A DNA stretch of 64,000 nucleotides from Erysipelotrichaceae bacterium 66202529 (GTDB lineage: Bacteria; Bacillota_I; Bacilli_A; Erysipelotrichales; Erysipelotrichaceae). Positions 26,671-34,938 of this stretch are shown here, piece by piece (within the stretch, counting starts at the first letter, position 1; every line of letters starts with the position of its first letter). Under the pieces are notes generated by a model. It had not been told where the DNA came from. It saw only the letters and a list, made by a program, of their open reading frames with translations, and made no database searches. The position numbers and the translations under genes were made by a program. The stretch lies in contig CP046174.1 of NCBI GenBank assembly GCA_017161075.1, forward strand, positions 1,240,001 through 1,304,000. The letters run 5' to 3'.

Positions 26671-27537
26671 ATGAATAAGAAAAAAATGTCGCCTCATGCC
26701 TGGTATAAGATCTTCGTCTATGTGGCAATGATTGTATTCGCCATCAGTATCATCGTTCCGGTTGCCTGGGTATTCCTGTCCAGTGTGAAGTCACAGCTGG
26801 ATTTGGTTGGAGACCCCTGGTCCATGCCGACACAGTTTCTGTGGAGCAATTTTGTTGATGCGATGGAACAGGCCCGCATGGGAGAGTATTTCATCAATTC
26901 CGTATTCGTTACTGTACTTGGACTGATTTTCCTGCTCGTGCTGGCACTGCCGGCATCCTATGTACTGGCAAGATATCCGTTTAAGGGAAAGAAATTCTTC
27001 AATGCTTTATTTATGGCAGGTCTGTTTGTCAATGTGAATTATATCGTATTACCGATTTATCTGATGCTGTTTCAGGCGGATCAGCTGCTCGGTGTGGAGG
27101 TATTCCTGAACAACAAGGTAATGCTGGCACTTGTCAATGCGGCTACTAGTCTTCCGTTTACGATTTATCTGTTAAGCGGATATTTCAAAACACTGCCAAA
27201 GGCTTATGAGGAAGCAGCGCTGATCGATGGCTGCGGATATTTCAAAACAATGACGAAAATCATGATTCCTATGGCAAGACCGAGTATCATCACCGTTATT
27301 CTGTTTCAGTTCCTGGCGTTCTGGAATGAGTATATCATGGCCTTTACCCTGATGGATAAGGATAATGCGACCTTGGCTGTCGGCTTGAAATTCCTAATGG
27401 CGGATCAGCGCTCGCAGGCAAACTACGGTGTCATGTATGCAGGTCTTGTAATCGTCATGGTACCAACTTTGATTTTGTACATCTGTGTACAGAAGAAACT
27501 GACCCAGGGTATGAGCCTTGGAGGTCTGAAAGATTAG
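26671..27537 (+). CDS. Sugar ABC transporter permease 2
   Basis: 288 residues, MalG/UgpE type. The EAA loop is YEEAALIDGCGYFKTMTKIM and six hydrophobic helices are evident. It starts 13 nt after the first permease stop with AGGAGG upstream. The last residues (TQGMSLGGLKD) are the usual family ending. Confidence 0.93.
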   Translation: MNKKKMSPHAWYKIFVYVAMIVFAISIIVPVAWVFLSSVKSQLDLVGDPWSMPTQFLWSNFVDAMEQARMGEYFINSVFVTVLGLIFLLVLALPASYVLARYPFKGKKFFNALFMAGLFVNVNYIVLPIYLMLFQADQLLGVEVFLNNKVMLALVNAATSLPFTIYLLSGYFKTLPKAYEEAALIDGCGYFKTMTKIMIPMARPSIITVILFQFLAFWNEYIMAFTLMDKDNATLAVGLKFLMADQRSQANYGVMYAGLVIVMVPTLILYICVQKKLTQGMSLGGLKD

Positions 27538-27550
27538 GAGTTACACGACT

Positions 27551-29722
27551 ATGAAAAAAACATTCGGCAGAGTAACTTTGCCTGGAGAAAGCAATTTTCT
27601 GGAAGAAACAAAAGATTTACTGGAGCGCTGGGGGGCGGATGCGATTCGTGACAGCGACGGTACAAAGCTTGATGAAGGAATACGCAATCTGAATGCGAAG
27701 ATATATACCACATATTTCGTAGCCAGAGGGCACAATGAATTTGCCCAGCAGCACATGGAGGAATGTCAGCAGATCTACCTGATGAGCGCTTATACACTGG
27801 CAGTAAATGAAGATGTCCGCATTGCGTTTGCGGCAGAATACTTCAACCAGCAGGTCACGCCGGATTATGATCATGATCCCAAACAGTGGTGGGAAGTCAT
27901 TGACCGTACCAGTGATACAGTAGTTGATCCTGCAAGCTGGGAGCTGGATCAAAAACAGAATGAAGTTATCATACATCATGCGAACCCGTTTCATGAGTAT
28001 ACGGTCAGCTTTCTTGCTTATATTCTCTGGGATCCTACGCAGATGTACAATCATATTACCAACGACTGGGGAGATAAGCCTCATGAGATACCGTTTGATG
28101 TCCGCAAGCCGTACAGTAGAAGCTATGTTGTTGATTACTTGAAAGACTGGCTGCAGGAGGAAGAGAATAAGCGCTGCGATGTTGTGCGCTTCACGACCTT
28201 CTTCTATCACTTCACGTTGATTTTCAATCAATATGCGAAGGAAAAATTTGTAGACTGGTGCGGCTATGGTGCTAGTGTCTCCACGGAAGCGATTCTTGCA
28301 TTTGAACAGGAAAAGGGCTATCGCCTGCGGCCGGAAGTCTTTGTCCAGAACGGATATTATAATTCCACCTTCTGTGTTCCAACGAAGGAATATCAGGAAT
28401 ATATCGATTTTACACAGCGCTTTGTCAGCGAACGGGCAAAGGAGCTGGTAGATCTGGTGCATGAAGCCGGTAAGGAAGCGATGATGTTTCTCGGTGATAA
28501 CTGGATCGGAACCGAGCCGTATGGAAAATACTTTCCTTCTATCGGTCTGGATGCCGTGGTTGGCAGTGTCGGAGGCGGTGCAACTCTGCGCCTGATTTCC
28601 GATATCCCTGGTGTGAAGTACCATGAAGGCAGATTCCTTCCGTATTTCTTCCCGGATACCTTCCATGAAGGCAATGATCCGGTGATCGAAGCGGTGGATA
28701 ACTGGTTGAGTGCCAGACGTGCCATCATGCGTAAGCCAATCGATCGGATTGGATACGGCGGGTATCCGAGTCTTGCTTATAAATTTCCGAAATTTGTGGA
28801 ATACATTGAAAAGGTTTGTGAGGAATTCCGTCAGATTTATGATATCGTGCATGATCAGATACCGTATTGCGGTCTAAAGGTTGCCATACTCAATCACTGG
28901 GGGGCGCTGCGCAGCTGGCATGCCTACATGGTGGCGCATGGACTGTACTGTAAGCAGATTTATTCTTATAACGGTATGCTGGAATCCCTGAGCGGTGCCA
29001 GCGTCGATGTTGTGTTCCTCAGCTTTGATGAGCTATTGGAGCAGGGGATTCCGTCAGATATTGATGTGATTATCAATGCTGGGGATGCCGGAACAGCCTT
29101 TTCCGGTGGTGATATCTGGAAAAATGAAAAGCTGGTCAGCATGCTGCGCGCATGGGTTTACGAAGGTCATGGTCTGGTTGGAATCGGTGAACCGACGGCC
29201 TATGAGCATGGTGGGCGCTTCTTCCAGCTGGCAGATGCCTTCGGTGTCGATAAGGAGCTGGGCTTCACCCTGCATACAGATAAATACTTCCATACACCGT
29301 GTGCTACTCACTTCATAACAGAGGATGTTGTGGAGCCTCTGGATTTCGGGGAGGGTATGAAAAATATTTATGCCCTGCATGAGGATACGGAGATCATCGC
29401 TTATAACAACGGTGAAGTAAATCTGGCAGCACATGCCTATGGAAATGGACGCTGTGTGTATATCGCAGGGCTACCTTACAGCACACAGAATACGAGAATC
29501 CTCCTGCGTGCACTGTATCATGCAGCAGGAAAAGAGGAAGCGTTCAAAAAATGGTATGCGGACAATCTGTACTGCGAGGTACATGCATATCCGCAGTCAA
29601 AGCAGTATGCAATTTTAAATAATACAAATGAAATCCAGGAAAGTGGTGTGTATGACGGAGAGGGTACTCTCAAACATGTGACACTGCAGCCTGGGGAAAT
29701 ACGATGGATGGTGATGAAATAA
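27551..29722 (+). CDS. GH112 beta-galactoside phosphorylase (galacto-N-biose/lacto-N-biose type)
   Basis: Cytoplasmic phosphorolysis of a beta-1,3-galactosyl-N-acetylhexosamine (or, in some family members, galactosyl-1,4-rhamnose) to galactose-1-phosphate and the partner sugar. 723 residues, the usual length. It follows the bifidobacterial LnpA protein closely from the start (GRVTLPGESNF; WGADAIRDSDGT) through YNHITNDWGDK, RFTTFFYHFTL and MMFLGDNWIGTEPYG. D316 in that last motif is the expected proton donor. C-terminal glutaminase-like and beta domains are present. It is encoded between the permeases and the ATPase, so transporter and enzyme share a substrate. Sequence alone does not tell which of the known GH112 substrates is preferred. 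Confidence 0.92.
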   Translation: MKKTFGRVTLPGESNFLEETKDLLERWGADAIRDSDGTKLDEGIRNLNAKIYTTYFVARGHNEFAQQHMEECQQIYLMSAYTLAVNEDVRIAFAAEYFNQQVTPDYDHDPKQWWEVIDRTSDTVVDPASWELDQKQNEVIIHHANPFHEYTVSFLAYILWDPTQMYNHITNDWGDKPHEIPFDVRKPYSRSYVVDYLKDWLQEEENKRCDVVRFTTFFYHFTLIFNQYAKEKFVDWCGYGASVSTEAILAFEQEKGYRLRPEVFVQNGYYNSTFCVPTKEYQEYIDFTQRFVSERAKELVDLVHEAGKEAMMFLGDNWIGTEPYGKYFPSIGLDAVVGSVGGGATLRLISDIPGVKYHEGRFLPYFFPDTFHEGNDPVIEAVDNWLSARRAIMRKPIDRIGYGGYPSLAYKFPKFVEYIEKVCEEFRQIYDIVHDQIPYCGLKVAILNHWGALRSWHAYMVAHGLYCKQIYSYNGMLESLSGASVDVVFLSFDELLEQGIPSDIDVIINAGDAGTAFSGGDIWKNEKLVSMLRAWVYEGHGLVGIGEPTAYEHGGRFFQLADAFGVDKELGFTLHTDKYFHTPCATHFITEDVVEPLDFGEGMKNIYALHEDTEIIAYNNGEVNLAAHAYGNGRCVYIAGLPYSTQNTRILLRALYHAAGKEEAFKKWYADNLYCEVHAYPQSKQYAILNNTNEIQESGVYDGEGTLKHVTLQPGEIRWMVMK

Positions 29723-29892
29723 TGGAAACCAATATTGTAAGGAATATCATCATGGCAGTTCTGTTCTTTGTGTTCCTTGGCATGATCGTCATCGGACAGA
29801 AAAGTGTCGGTCTTGGCAATCTGGGATTGGAGATTGCCGGACTCGCCGGACTGCTCGCAGAGCTTTATATCTACAATCGGAAGTATAAATAA
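29722..29892 (+). CDS. Small membrane protein in the GH112 operon, 56 aa
   Basis: The ATG at 29722 overlaps the GH112 stop (TAATG), giving METNIVRNIIMAVLFF and onward: two hydrophobic helices separated by GQKSVGLGNLGLE and a short basic tail YNRKYK. I recall small proteins of this shape in similar sugar operons (annotated with a DUF number, possibly DUF6903), but the function is unknown. Coupling to GH112 and the ATPase argues that it is a real operon member, perhaps a transporter accessory subunit. Confidence 0.7.
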   Translation: METNIVRNIIMAVLFFVFLGMIVIGQKSVGLGNLGLEIAGLAGLLAELYIYNRKYK

Positions 29893-29907
29893 GAAGGAGG
29901 AAGTAAA

Positions 29908-30999
29908 ATGGCAGATTTATCATTAAGACATATCGATAAGATCTATGATAATAATGTACAGGCTGTCTTTGATTTCAATCTTGAAATCAAGGATAAGGAG
30001 TTTATTGTTTTCGTAGGCCCGTCCGGATGTGGAAAATCAACAACTCTGCGTATGATTGCAGGATTGGAGGATATCTCCGCCGGAGAGTTTTATATTGATG
30101 ACAAGCTGATGAATGATGTGGAACCAAAGGATCGTGATATTGCCATGGTCTTTCAGTCCTACGCATTGTATCCGCATATGAGTGTCTATGACAATATGGC
30201 ATTTGGTCTGAAGCTGAAAAAGACACCAAAGGAAGAAATTGACAAGCGTGTTCGTGATGCTGCACGGATTCTTGAAATTGAGGATTATCTAGATCGTAAG
30301 CCGAAGGCGTTATCCGGTGGACAGCGGCAGCGTGTTGCGCTGGGACGTGCAATCGTGCGAAATGCGAAGGTATTCCTGATGGATGAGCCGCTTTCCAATC
30401 TGGATGCCAAGCTGCGTGTACAGATGAGAAGTGAAATTATCAAGCTGCATGAGCGTATCAATGCAACAACGATTTATGTAACCCATGACCAGACGGAAGC
30501 GATGACTATGGCGGATCGTATTGTTGTCATGAAGGCAGGCTATATTCAGCAGATCGGCACACCGAAGGAAATCTATAACAATCCGAAGAACATGTTCGTT
30601 GCCGGCTTCCTTGGGGCACCTGCGACTAATTTCCTGCAGGGAACCTATGAAAAGGATTCGTTTATATGCAACGGACAGCGGATAGAGCTTCCGGATATGT
30701 TCCATGAGGCTATGAAGCCGTATGATGGAAAAGCAGTTGTTATGGGTATCCGTCCCGAGGATCTGCATGGGGAAGGAATTGTTGCGGAAACATATCCGAC
30801 CTCCCATTTTATGTTTGATGTTGAGGTCAGCGAGCTTCTCGGTCATGAATTTATCCTGCATGGACGTTTTGGAAAACAGCGTCTGGAGGCAAAGGTCGCA
30901 GCTCGTATTGAAGCAAGACCACATGAGGATATTGAGCTGGCTATGGATCTTAGCAAGGTTCATTTCTTTGATAAGGAAACAGAGGAAACAATTATTTAG
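29908..30999 (+). CDS. Sugar ABC transporter ATP-binding protein (MsmK/UgpC type)
   Basis: 363 residues. Walker A GPSGCGKSTT, Q loop VFQSYALYPH, signature LSGGQRQRVALGRA, Walker B VFLMDEPLSNLD and switch His in VTHDQTEA are all intact; the C-terminal OB-fold (TOBE) domain begins near residue 235 (GAPATNFLQG). Many Firmicutes use one unlinked multitask ATPase for several sugar transporters; here it is the last gene of the transporter operon, which suggests dedicated pairing though it may serve others. AAGGAGGAAG lies before the ATG. Confidence 0.95.
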   Translation: MADLSLRHIDKIYDNNVQAVFDFNLEIKDKEFIVFVGPSGCGKSTTLRMIAGLEDISAGEFYIDDKLMNDVEPKDRDIAMVFQSYALYPHMSVYDNMAFGLKLKKTPKEEIDKRVRDAARILEIEDYLDRKPKALSGGQRQRVALGRAIVRNAKVFLMDEPLSNLDAKLRVQMRSEIIKLHERINATTIYVTHDQTEAMTMADRIVVMKAGYIQQIGTPKEIYNNPKNMFVAGFLGAPATNFLQGTYEKDSFICNGQRIELPDMFHEAMKPYDGKAVVMGIRPEDLHGEGIVAETYPTSHFMFDVEVSELLGHEFILHGRFGKQRLEAKVAARIEARPHEDIELAMDLSKVHFFDKETEETII

Positions 31000-31087
31000 G
31001 TTCTTACATCCCGTAAGGGATGCAGGCATTCCATCTGTTTGCCGTAAAGCAATCGTCCCTCCTCTTTCAGATATGTTGAACGGCAAA

Positions 31088-31136
31088 GCCTCCCTCATGC
31101 TTAAAAACAGCACTAGCTGCCGCATGACAGGGAGGC
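31088..31136 (+). other. Large stem-loop downstream of the ABC ATPase
   Basis: GCCTCCCTCATGC pairs with GCATG-AC-AGGGAGGC: 13 pairs with a two-base bulge and a ~21-nt loop. No T-run follows. A smaller hairpin CATCCC-GTAA-GGGATG sits at 31007-31022. It could be a 3'-UTR stabiliser or processing site. Confidence 0.5.
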
Positions 31137-31202
31137 GGTTGGAAATGCGTATAGAATTTAGGAGGAATTTCATTCTCCTACTCGAATTGGAAATCGTCAG
31201 TA

Positions 31203-31237
31203 ACCGGTATTTCATCACAGATACCGGTATTTTTTTA
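31203..31237 (+). terminator. Terminator of the ABC/GH112 operon
   Basis: Perfect ACCGGTAT / ATACCGGT stem with a 10-nt loop and eight T. Confidence 0.8.
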
Positions 31238-31238
31238 C

Positions 31239-31279
31239 TTTTCCACCATTTGTGGAAAACAGTGTGGAAAAGTGGAAAA
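31239..31279. repeat. Cluster of four TTTTCCAC/GTGGAAAA motifs (DnaA-box-like)
   Basis: TTTTCCACC (31239), TGTGGAAAA (31251), TGTGGAAAA (31263) and AGTGGAAAA (31271). The two middle copies fit the loose DnaA-box consensus TTWTNCACA read on the minus strand; the other two differ at one base. They lie directly upstream of the promoter at 31284. Confidence 0.55.
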
Positions 31280-31283
31280 CCTC

Positions 31284-31312
31284 TTTATAAACGATATATA
31301 TCATGGTATCCT
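31284..31312 (+). promoter_or_regulatory. Candidate promoter for the 31333 gene
   Basis: TTTATA, 17-nt spacer, TATCCT, 20 nt before the start codon. Confidence 0.4.
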
Positions 31313-31332
31313 AATAGCAGGAAGGTGATTAT

Positions 31333-31788
31333 GTGGAAAAACTACCCCCATTAGCAAAGGTTTATGAGGCCTGCAGTGCACTGGCAGATGATCGCATCAT
31401 CCTTAAGGAACAGGAAGCACTTGTAGATAGCAGTGACTATGCAAAGACGTATACGGTCAGATTTTATGATGATGAGGCTTCCAGCAATGATAATGCGACT
31501 GTTTGGCAGCATTATCCCGGCTATCCCATAATAGCACTCTGGATGAAAAAAGGCATACTTCCAATAAACACAAAGATATTACCGGCATTTGCTGGTGTCA
31601 ACTGGAAAAAACGCAATACAGCACATAAAAACCGGTATGATGAGGTTATTGAAGAATTTCTTGCGGACTGCGAAGAGCAGGGATATGATGTGGAAGAAAT
31701 CCGCAGGAGTATGCAGGAAATATTGGAGGCAGTAGCTCGGCTTCCCTATACAGTAAAGGGAAACAGAGCTCCGCTCATTCGTAAGTAA
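31333..31788 (+). CDS. Conserved-looking hypothetical protein, 151 aa
   Basis: I do not recognise this protein. It is soluble, mixed acidic/basic, with no membrane segment or signal peptide. Features are an N-terminal helix (VYEACSALADDRI), a beta stretch with repeated aromatic residues (TVRFYDDE, VWQHYPGYPIIALWMKKG), and a C-terminal acidic helix (YDEVIEEFLADCEEQGYDVEEI). The start is a GTG at 31333 with GAAGGTGA upstream; the ATG two bases earlier is in another frame and stops at once. Its own candidate promoter, the DnaA-like motif cluster and its own terminator mark it as an independent gene. Confidence 0.7.
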   Translation: MEKLPPLAKVYEACSALADDRIILKEQEALVDSSDYAKTYTVRFYDDEASSNDNATVWQHYPGYPIIALWMKKGILPINTKILPAFAGVNWKKRNTAHKNRYDEVIEEFLADCEEQGYDVEEIRRSMQEILEAVARLPYTVKGNRAPLIRK

Positions 31789-31793
31789 ATGAA

Positions 31794-31826
31794 AACAGCA
31801 GCCAATGCAAGACTGCTGTTTTTATT
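31794..31826 (+). terminator. Terminator after the 31333 gene
   Basis: AACAGCAG / CTGCTGTT perfect stem followed by TTTATTT. Confidence 0.75.
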
Positions 31827-31930
31827 TGTGATCCCTTACTGATGCGTTTCGAAATACAGTATTGCAGAATATAATGTTTGATATGATTGTATACAGATAA
31901 TCCGCTTTGCTCTGTATGCTGTCGCATGAA

Positions 31931-32725
31931 TTATATATTCTTGAGTTCAATCTGAAGCTGTGTAATATACTCCTCCTGTATCCGTGTTTCATGGGTATCA
32001 ATAACGAAGAATTCCATCATATGGTTTCCTGTCACATATCCGTTTTCCTTACAATATTGCAGCATTTTATGCAGATGCTCATAGGATTTATCTCTTGCCC
32101 CCTGATAATACAGATTCAGATAGGTTCCTGCAGGCAGTGTGAATTCCCATTCCTGTAAGGATTCACCGGCAATAAAAACAGAGGTTGCATGAATCTGGTT
32201 ATCGTCGGAAATCTTCAGAAAAAAGCCGGTGTTGAAATTAGCAATCGTATAAATGTTTTTTTCATATTCCTTAGAGAGCTTCATCAGCTGGTAATCCACA
32301 TCATCGTGTACCGTATCTGTTTTTAGAGCCACACACTTGCGCTGCGGCAGCTTCAGCAATTCCATCGTTTCCATTGGCAGCTGCTGACAGGCCTTCAAGG
32401 AAGCCGAACGGTGTAGGATATCAATTTTCAACTGATACAGCTCCTCAATTTTTTTATTTATGATGCGTTCTTCCTCCTCCATAAATGCCAGGCTGTTGGC
32501 GATTGTTCGATTTTCCAGATATTCCCGAATACTTTGCATGGAAAATCCCAGGTTTCTAAGATCTCGGATCACATTTAGCCGGTGTATATCACTTGTTGTA
32601 TACTGCCGGTAATTGTTTTTGTCACGCATAGGATGCAGAATACCAAGCTCCTCATAATATCGCAGAGCATCCTGTCCGATATTATATAATTTTGATATTT
32701 CGTTGATTTTATAGTATGTTTTCAT
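31931..32725 (-). CDS. MerR-family transcriptional regulator with effector-binding C-terminus
   Basis: 264 residues. The N-terminal winged helix (YYKINEISKLYNIGQDALRYYEELG ... YRQYTTSDIHRL) is typical of MerR regulators; a coiled-coil helix follows (EEEERIINKKIEELYQL), then a ~150-residue domain resembling the drug-binding GyrI/BmrR fold (KCVALKTDTV; GTYLNLYYQGA). It therefore probably senses an organic ligand rather than a metal. It is divergent from the MATE exporter, whose promoter has the 19-bp spacer that MerR proteins untwist, so the exporter is the likely target. AAGAGGTAATT precedes the ATG. Confidence 0.88.
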   Translation of the reverse strand: MKTYYKINEISKLYNIGQDALRYYEELGILHPMRDKNNYRQYTTSDIHRLNVIRDLRNLGFSMQSIREYLENRTIANSLAFMEEEERIINKKIEELYQLKIDILHRSASLKACQQLPMETMELLKLPQRKCVALKTDTVHDDVDYQLMKLSKEYEKNIYTIANFNTGFFLKISDDNQIHATSVFIAGESLQEWEFTLPAGTYLNLYYQGARDKSYEHLHKMLQYCKENGYVTGNHMMEFFVIDTHETRIQEEYITQLQIELKNI

Positions 32726-32734
32726 AATTACCTC

Positions 32735-32765
32735 TTGACTCTGGTATTATACCAGGGTTTAAGAT
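32735..32765 (+). promoter_or_regulatory. MerR-type promoter (19-bp spacer) and operator for the MATE gene
   Basis: TTGACT (32735-32740), 19-bp spacer, TAAGAT (32760-32765). The spacer contains the dyad CTGGTAT-T-ATACCAG (32741-32755). A long spacer with a centred dyad is the classic architecture for activation by a MerR protein. Confidence 0.8.
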
Positions 32766-32775
32766 AAATATGCAA
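32746..32775 (-). promoter_or_regulatory. Promoter of the merR-type gene
   Basis: On the minus strand TTGCAT (32775-32770), 18-nt spacer, TATAAT (32751-32746). The -10 box lies inside the dyad operator, so the regulator should repress itself when bound. Confidence 0.65.
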
Positions 32776-32788
32776 GTGAGGTTATATT

Positions 32789-34123
32789 ATGAATCATAAA
32801 AAACAGTTTTTCAAATTTGTAATTCCCAGCGTGGTTTCCATGCTGGTGTTCAATCTGTATACGATGGTAGACGGCATTTATGTGGCCCGTTTTGTCGGTG
32901 AGCATGCATTGTCAGCCGTAAATATTTCCATGCCATATGTTAATTTTATCTTTGCCTTTTCCATTCTCTTCTCTGTTGGAACGAGTACGGTCGTAGCCAT
33001 TTATCGTGGTGAAAACAATATGAGAAGCGCAAATGAAACATTTACGAGAAATACGATTTTTCTGACCGTCTGTGCCTTGATTATTACTTTTCTGGCACTG
33101 GTATTTCAAAATGAATTGGCACTGTTTCTAGGAGCCAGTGAAGCAACGCTTCCGTATGTTCATGATTATCTGGGGATTCTCATCTGGTTTACGTTTTTCT
33201 TTATCGTATCCTATTCTATGGAGGTGCTTGTTAAAACAGACGGATTTCCAAAGCTGGCAACCACTGCGGTAACGGTGGGAGCGATCACAAACATTGTGAT
33301 GGATTATATTCTGGTTGTCCATGTTGGAATGGGGATTCGTGGTGCAGCGATTGCGACAGGCTTATCACAGGTATTAACATTCACTGTATTCACCCTTCAT
33401 TTCCTGGGAAAAAAGGGAACCATTCACTGGTGTAAAACTACGATGGATTTGACCATCTACAAGCGGATCATACCGATTGGCACAGCAGATTTTATAACGG
33501 AGCTGTCTGCAGGTACTATTATTTTTCTGTTTAACCATGCGATTTTAAAGCATATCGGAGATAGCGGGGTCGTTACCTATACGGTTATAACTTATATTTA
33601 TAATATCGTGATGATGACGTTTACCGGTATATCTCAGGGAATGCAGCCGCTTGTCAGCTTTTACAGAGGACGCAAAGAGGAACGAGTATGCCGTCTGTTT
33701 CTGCACTATGCCCTGATTTCCACACTGGTCATGTCAATTATAGCATTGGCGGTATGTCTGATTATGACACCTGTGCTCGTATCCATATTTATTGATTCCT
33801 CACGTACCGTCCTGTACAATGATACCATTCATGCCTTTCGGATATATTCTCTTTGTTATCTGGTAATCGGCTACAATATCGTATGCAGCGGTTATTTTGC
33901 GGCTGTGGAAAAAAGCAGATACTCGTTCACGATTTCACTGCTTCGCGGGTTTGTCTTTATCGCTGCTTCCATATGGATCATGGGCGAGCTGTTTCAGGGA
34001 GAGGGAATCTGGTATGCGACGCTGGTATGTGAAAGCAGTACACTCCTGGTCAGCATCGGATGTATGCTTCGCAGCAGGAAAAAAACACAGGTATCTTCAC
34101 AACAGGTAGTGCAGCAGGTGTAA
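32789..34123 (+). CDS. MATE-family multidrug exporter
   Basis: 444 residues with twelve predicted membrane helices in two related halves. Family markers include FVIPSVVSMLVFNLYTMVDG and FVGEHALSAVNISMP at the N-terminus and GISQGMQPLVSFYRG in the second half. It exports cationic drugs or metabolites using a Na+ or H+ gradient. It is transcribed from the 19-bp-spacer promoter shared with the divergent MerR regulator, which predicts drug-inducible expression. Confidence 0.93.
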   Translation: MNHKKQFFKFVIPSVVSMLVFNLYTMVDGIYVARFVGEHALSAVNISMPYVNFIFAFSILFSVGTSTVVAIYRGENNMRSANETFTRNTIFLTVCALIITFLALVFQNELALFLGASEATLPYVHDYLGILIWFTFFFIVSYSMEVLVKTDGFPKLATTAVTVGAITNIVMDYILVVHVGMGIRGAAIATGLSQVLTFTVFTLHFLGKKGTIHWCKTTMDLTIYKRIIPIGTADFITELSAGTIIFLFNHAILKHIGDSGVVTYTVITYIYNIVMMTFTGISQGMQPLVSFYRGRKEERVCRLFLHYALISTLVMSIIALAVCLIMTPVLVSIFIDSSRTVLYNDTIHAFRIYSLCYLVIGYNIVCSGYFAAVEKSRYSFTISLLRGFVFIAASIWIMGELFQGEGIWYATLVCESSTLLVSIGCMLRSRKKTQVSSQQVVQQV

Positions 34124-34128
34124 ACTAA

Positions 34129-34158
34129 AAAAGCGGGTTATATGGCAATCCCGCTTTT
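34129..34158. terminator. Bidirectional terminator between MATE and HD genes
   Basis: AAAAGCGGG / CCCGCTTTT with A-run upstream and T-rich downstream; it serves both convergent genes. Confidence 0.8.
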
Positions 34159-34638
34159 CTATTCCACTTCTGCACACTTCAAATCCTCCAGAAGATAAAA
34201 CAGACGCACCTTATCTTTCTCCGACAATTCAATTTTTGGATTGTACAGATAATGCTGTAAGACATCCGCATCCTTCAGGAGCTCAGACATCGGCCCGTCA
34301 TGCCGCGTCATTTTATCAGAATGCACGGAAATCATATGTGTCAGTATCCGGATTTCCTCCTCACTGAATACCTCCAGCTTTTCCAGCAATCCCTTTGCAT
34401 ACTCCGCACTTCGCTGTGCATGACCTGCATGCGGACAATTCAATGCGTAAAGTGAAATATCGTGCAGCATGGCAGCGATACAGCACAGCTCCACATCCAG
34501 CTTTCGAATGGTTGCCAGCATGGCAGCTGCCTGTGCCACTCCGTATGTGTGGATATAGGCGAACTTGCGTTCCTCCTCCTTGTTGAGTTTCTGAATGATA
34601 GCGTCGCTCTGTTCACGAATAAGCTCTAATCGATCCAT
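34159..34638 (-). CDS. HD-domain phosphohydrolase-like protein
   Basis: 159 residues. Metal ligands of the HD fold are visible in order: His in AYIHTYGVAQ, the HD pair in AAMLHDISLYAL, a later His in LTHMISVHSD, and Asp in LLKDADVLQHYL. It is cytoplasmic. Such small stand-alone HD proteins hydrolyse nucleotides or other phosphoesters; the substrate is not deducible. A ribosome site (AGGATG) precedes the ATG at 34638. No operon partner on this strand. Confidence 0.8.
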   Translation of the reverse strand: MDRLELIREQSDAIIQKLNKEEERKFAYIHTYGVAQAAAMLATIRKLDVELCCIAAMLHDISLYALNCPHAGHAQRSAEYAKGLLEKLEVFSEEEIRILTHMISVHSDKMTRHDGPMSELLKDADVLQHYLYNPKIELSEKDKVRLFYLLEDLKCAEVE

Positions 34639-34691
34639 GACATCACATCCTTTCCTCTATTGTATCATTTCCGTACAGGATATGCACAGTC

Positions 34692-34723
34692 AAAAAAAAG
34701 GATCATGCACAAGGTCATGATCC
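34692..34723 (-). terminator. Terminator of the cold-shock gene
   Basis: Minus strand GGATCATG-ACCTTGTG-CATGATCC followed by eight T. Confidence 0.85.
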
Positions 34724-34737
34724 AAGAACGGTTTTTC

Positions 34738-34938
34738 TTACGCTACAGTTACGTTAGCAGCCTGCTGTCCACGATCGCTTTCAACAACGTCGAAGTTTAC
34801 AGCCTGTCCTTCTTCCAGTGTACGGAATCCGTCGCTCTGGATGCTTGAGTAATGAACGAAGATGTCCTTACCATCATCAGAAGTGATGAATCCATAACCC
34901 TTTTCTGCATTAAACCATTTTACTTTACCTGTACTCAT
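34738..34938 (-). CDS. csp: Cold-shock protein (CspA family)
   Basis: 66-residue OB-fold RNA chaperone. [18 protein letters not shown] and DIFVHYSSI give the RNP1 (KGYGFI) and RNP2 (DIFVHY) motifs. The ATG at 34938 has AGGAGGTACTAAA upstream; a longer frame to 35025 has no ribosome site. The ~300-bp gap to the divergent LRR gene leaves room for the long structured leader common in cold-shock genes, but I could not define its promoter. Confidence 0.95.
   Translation of the reverse strand: MSTGKVKWFNAEKGYGFITSDDGKDIFVHYSSIQSDGFRTLEEGQAVNFDVVESDRGQQAANVTVA

Noticed and set aside
27617..28852. 411-residue minus-strand frame opposite the GH112 gene
   Set aside because: Lies entirely within a strongly recognised enzyme gene; no ribosome site, no recognisable motif.
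30310..31218. 302-residue minus-strand frame opposite the ABC ATPase
   Set aside because: Antisense to Walker and signature motifs that are clearly read on the plus strand.
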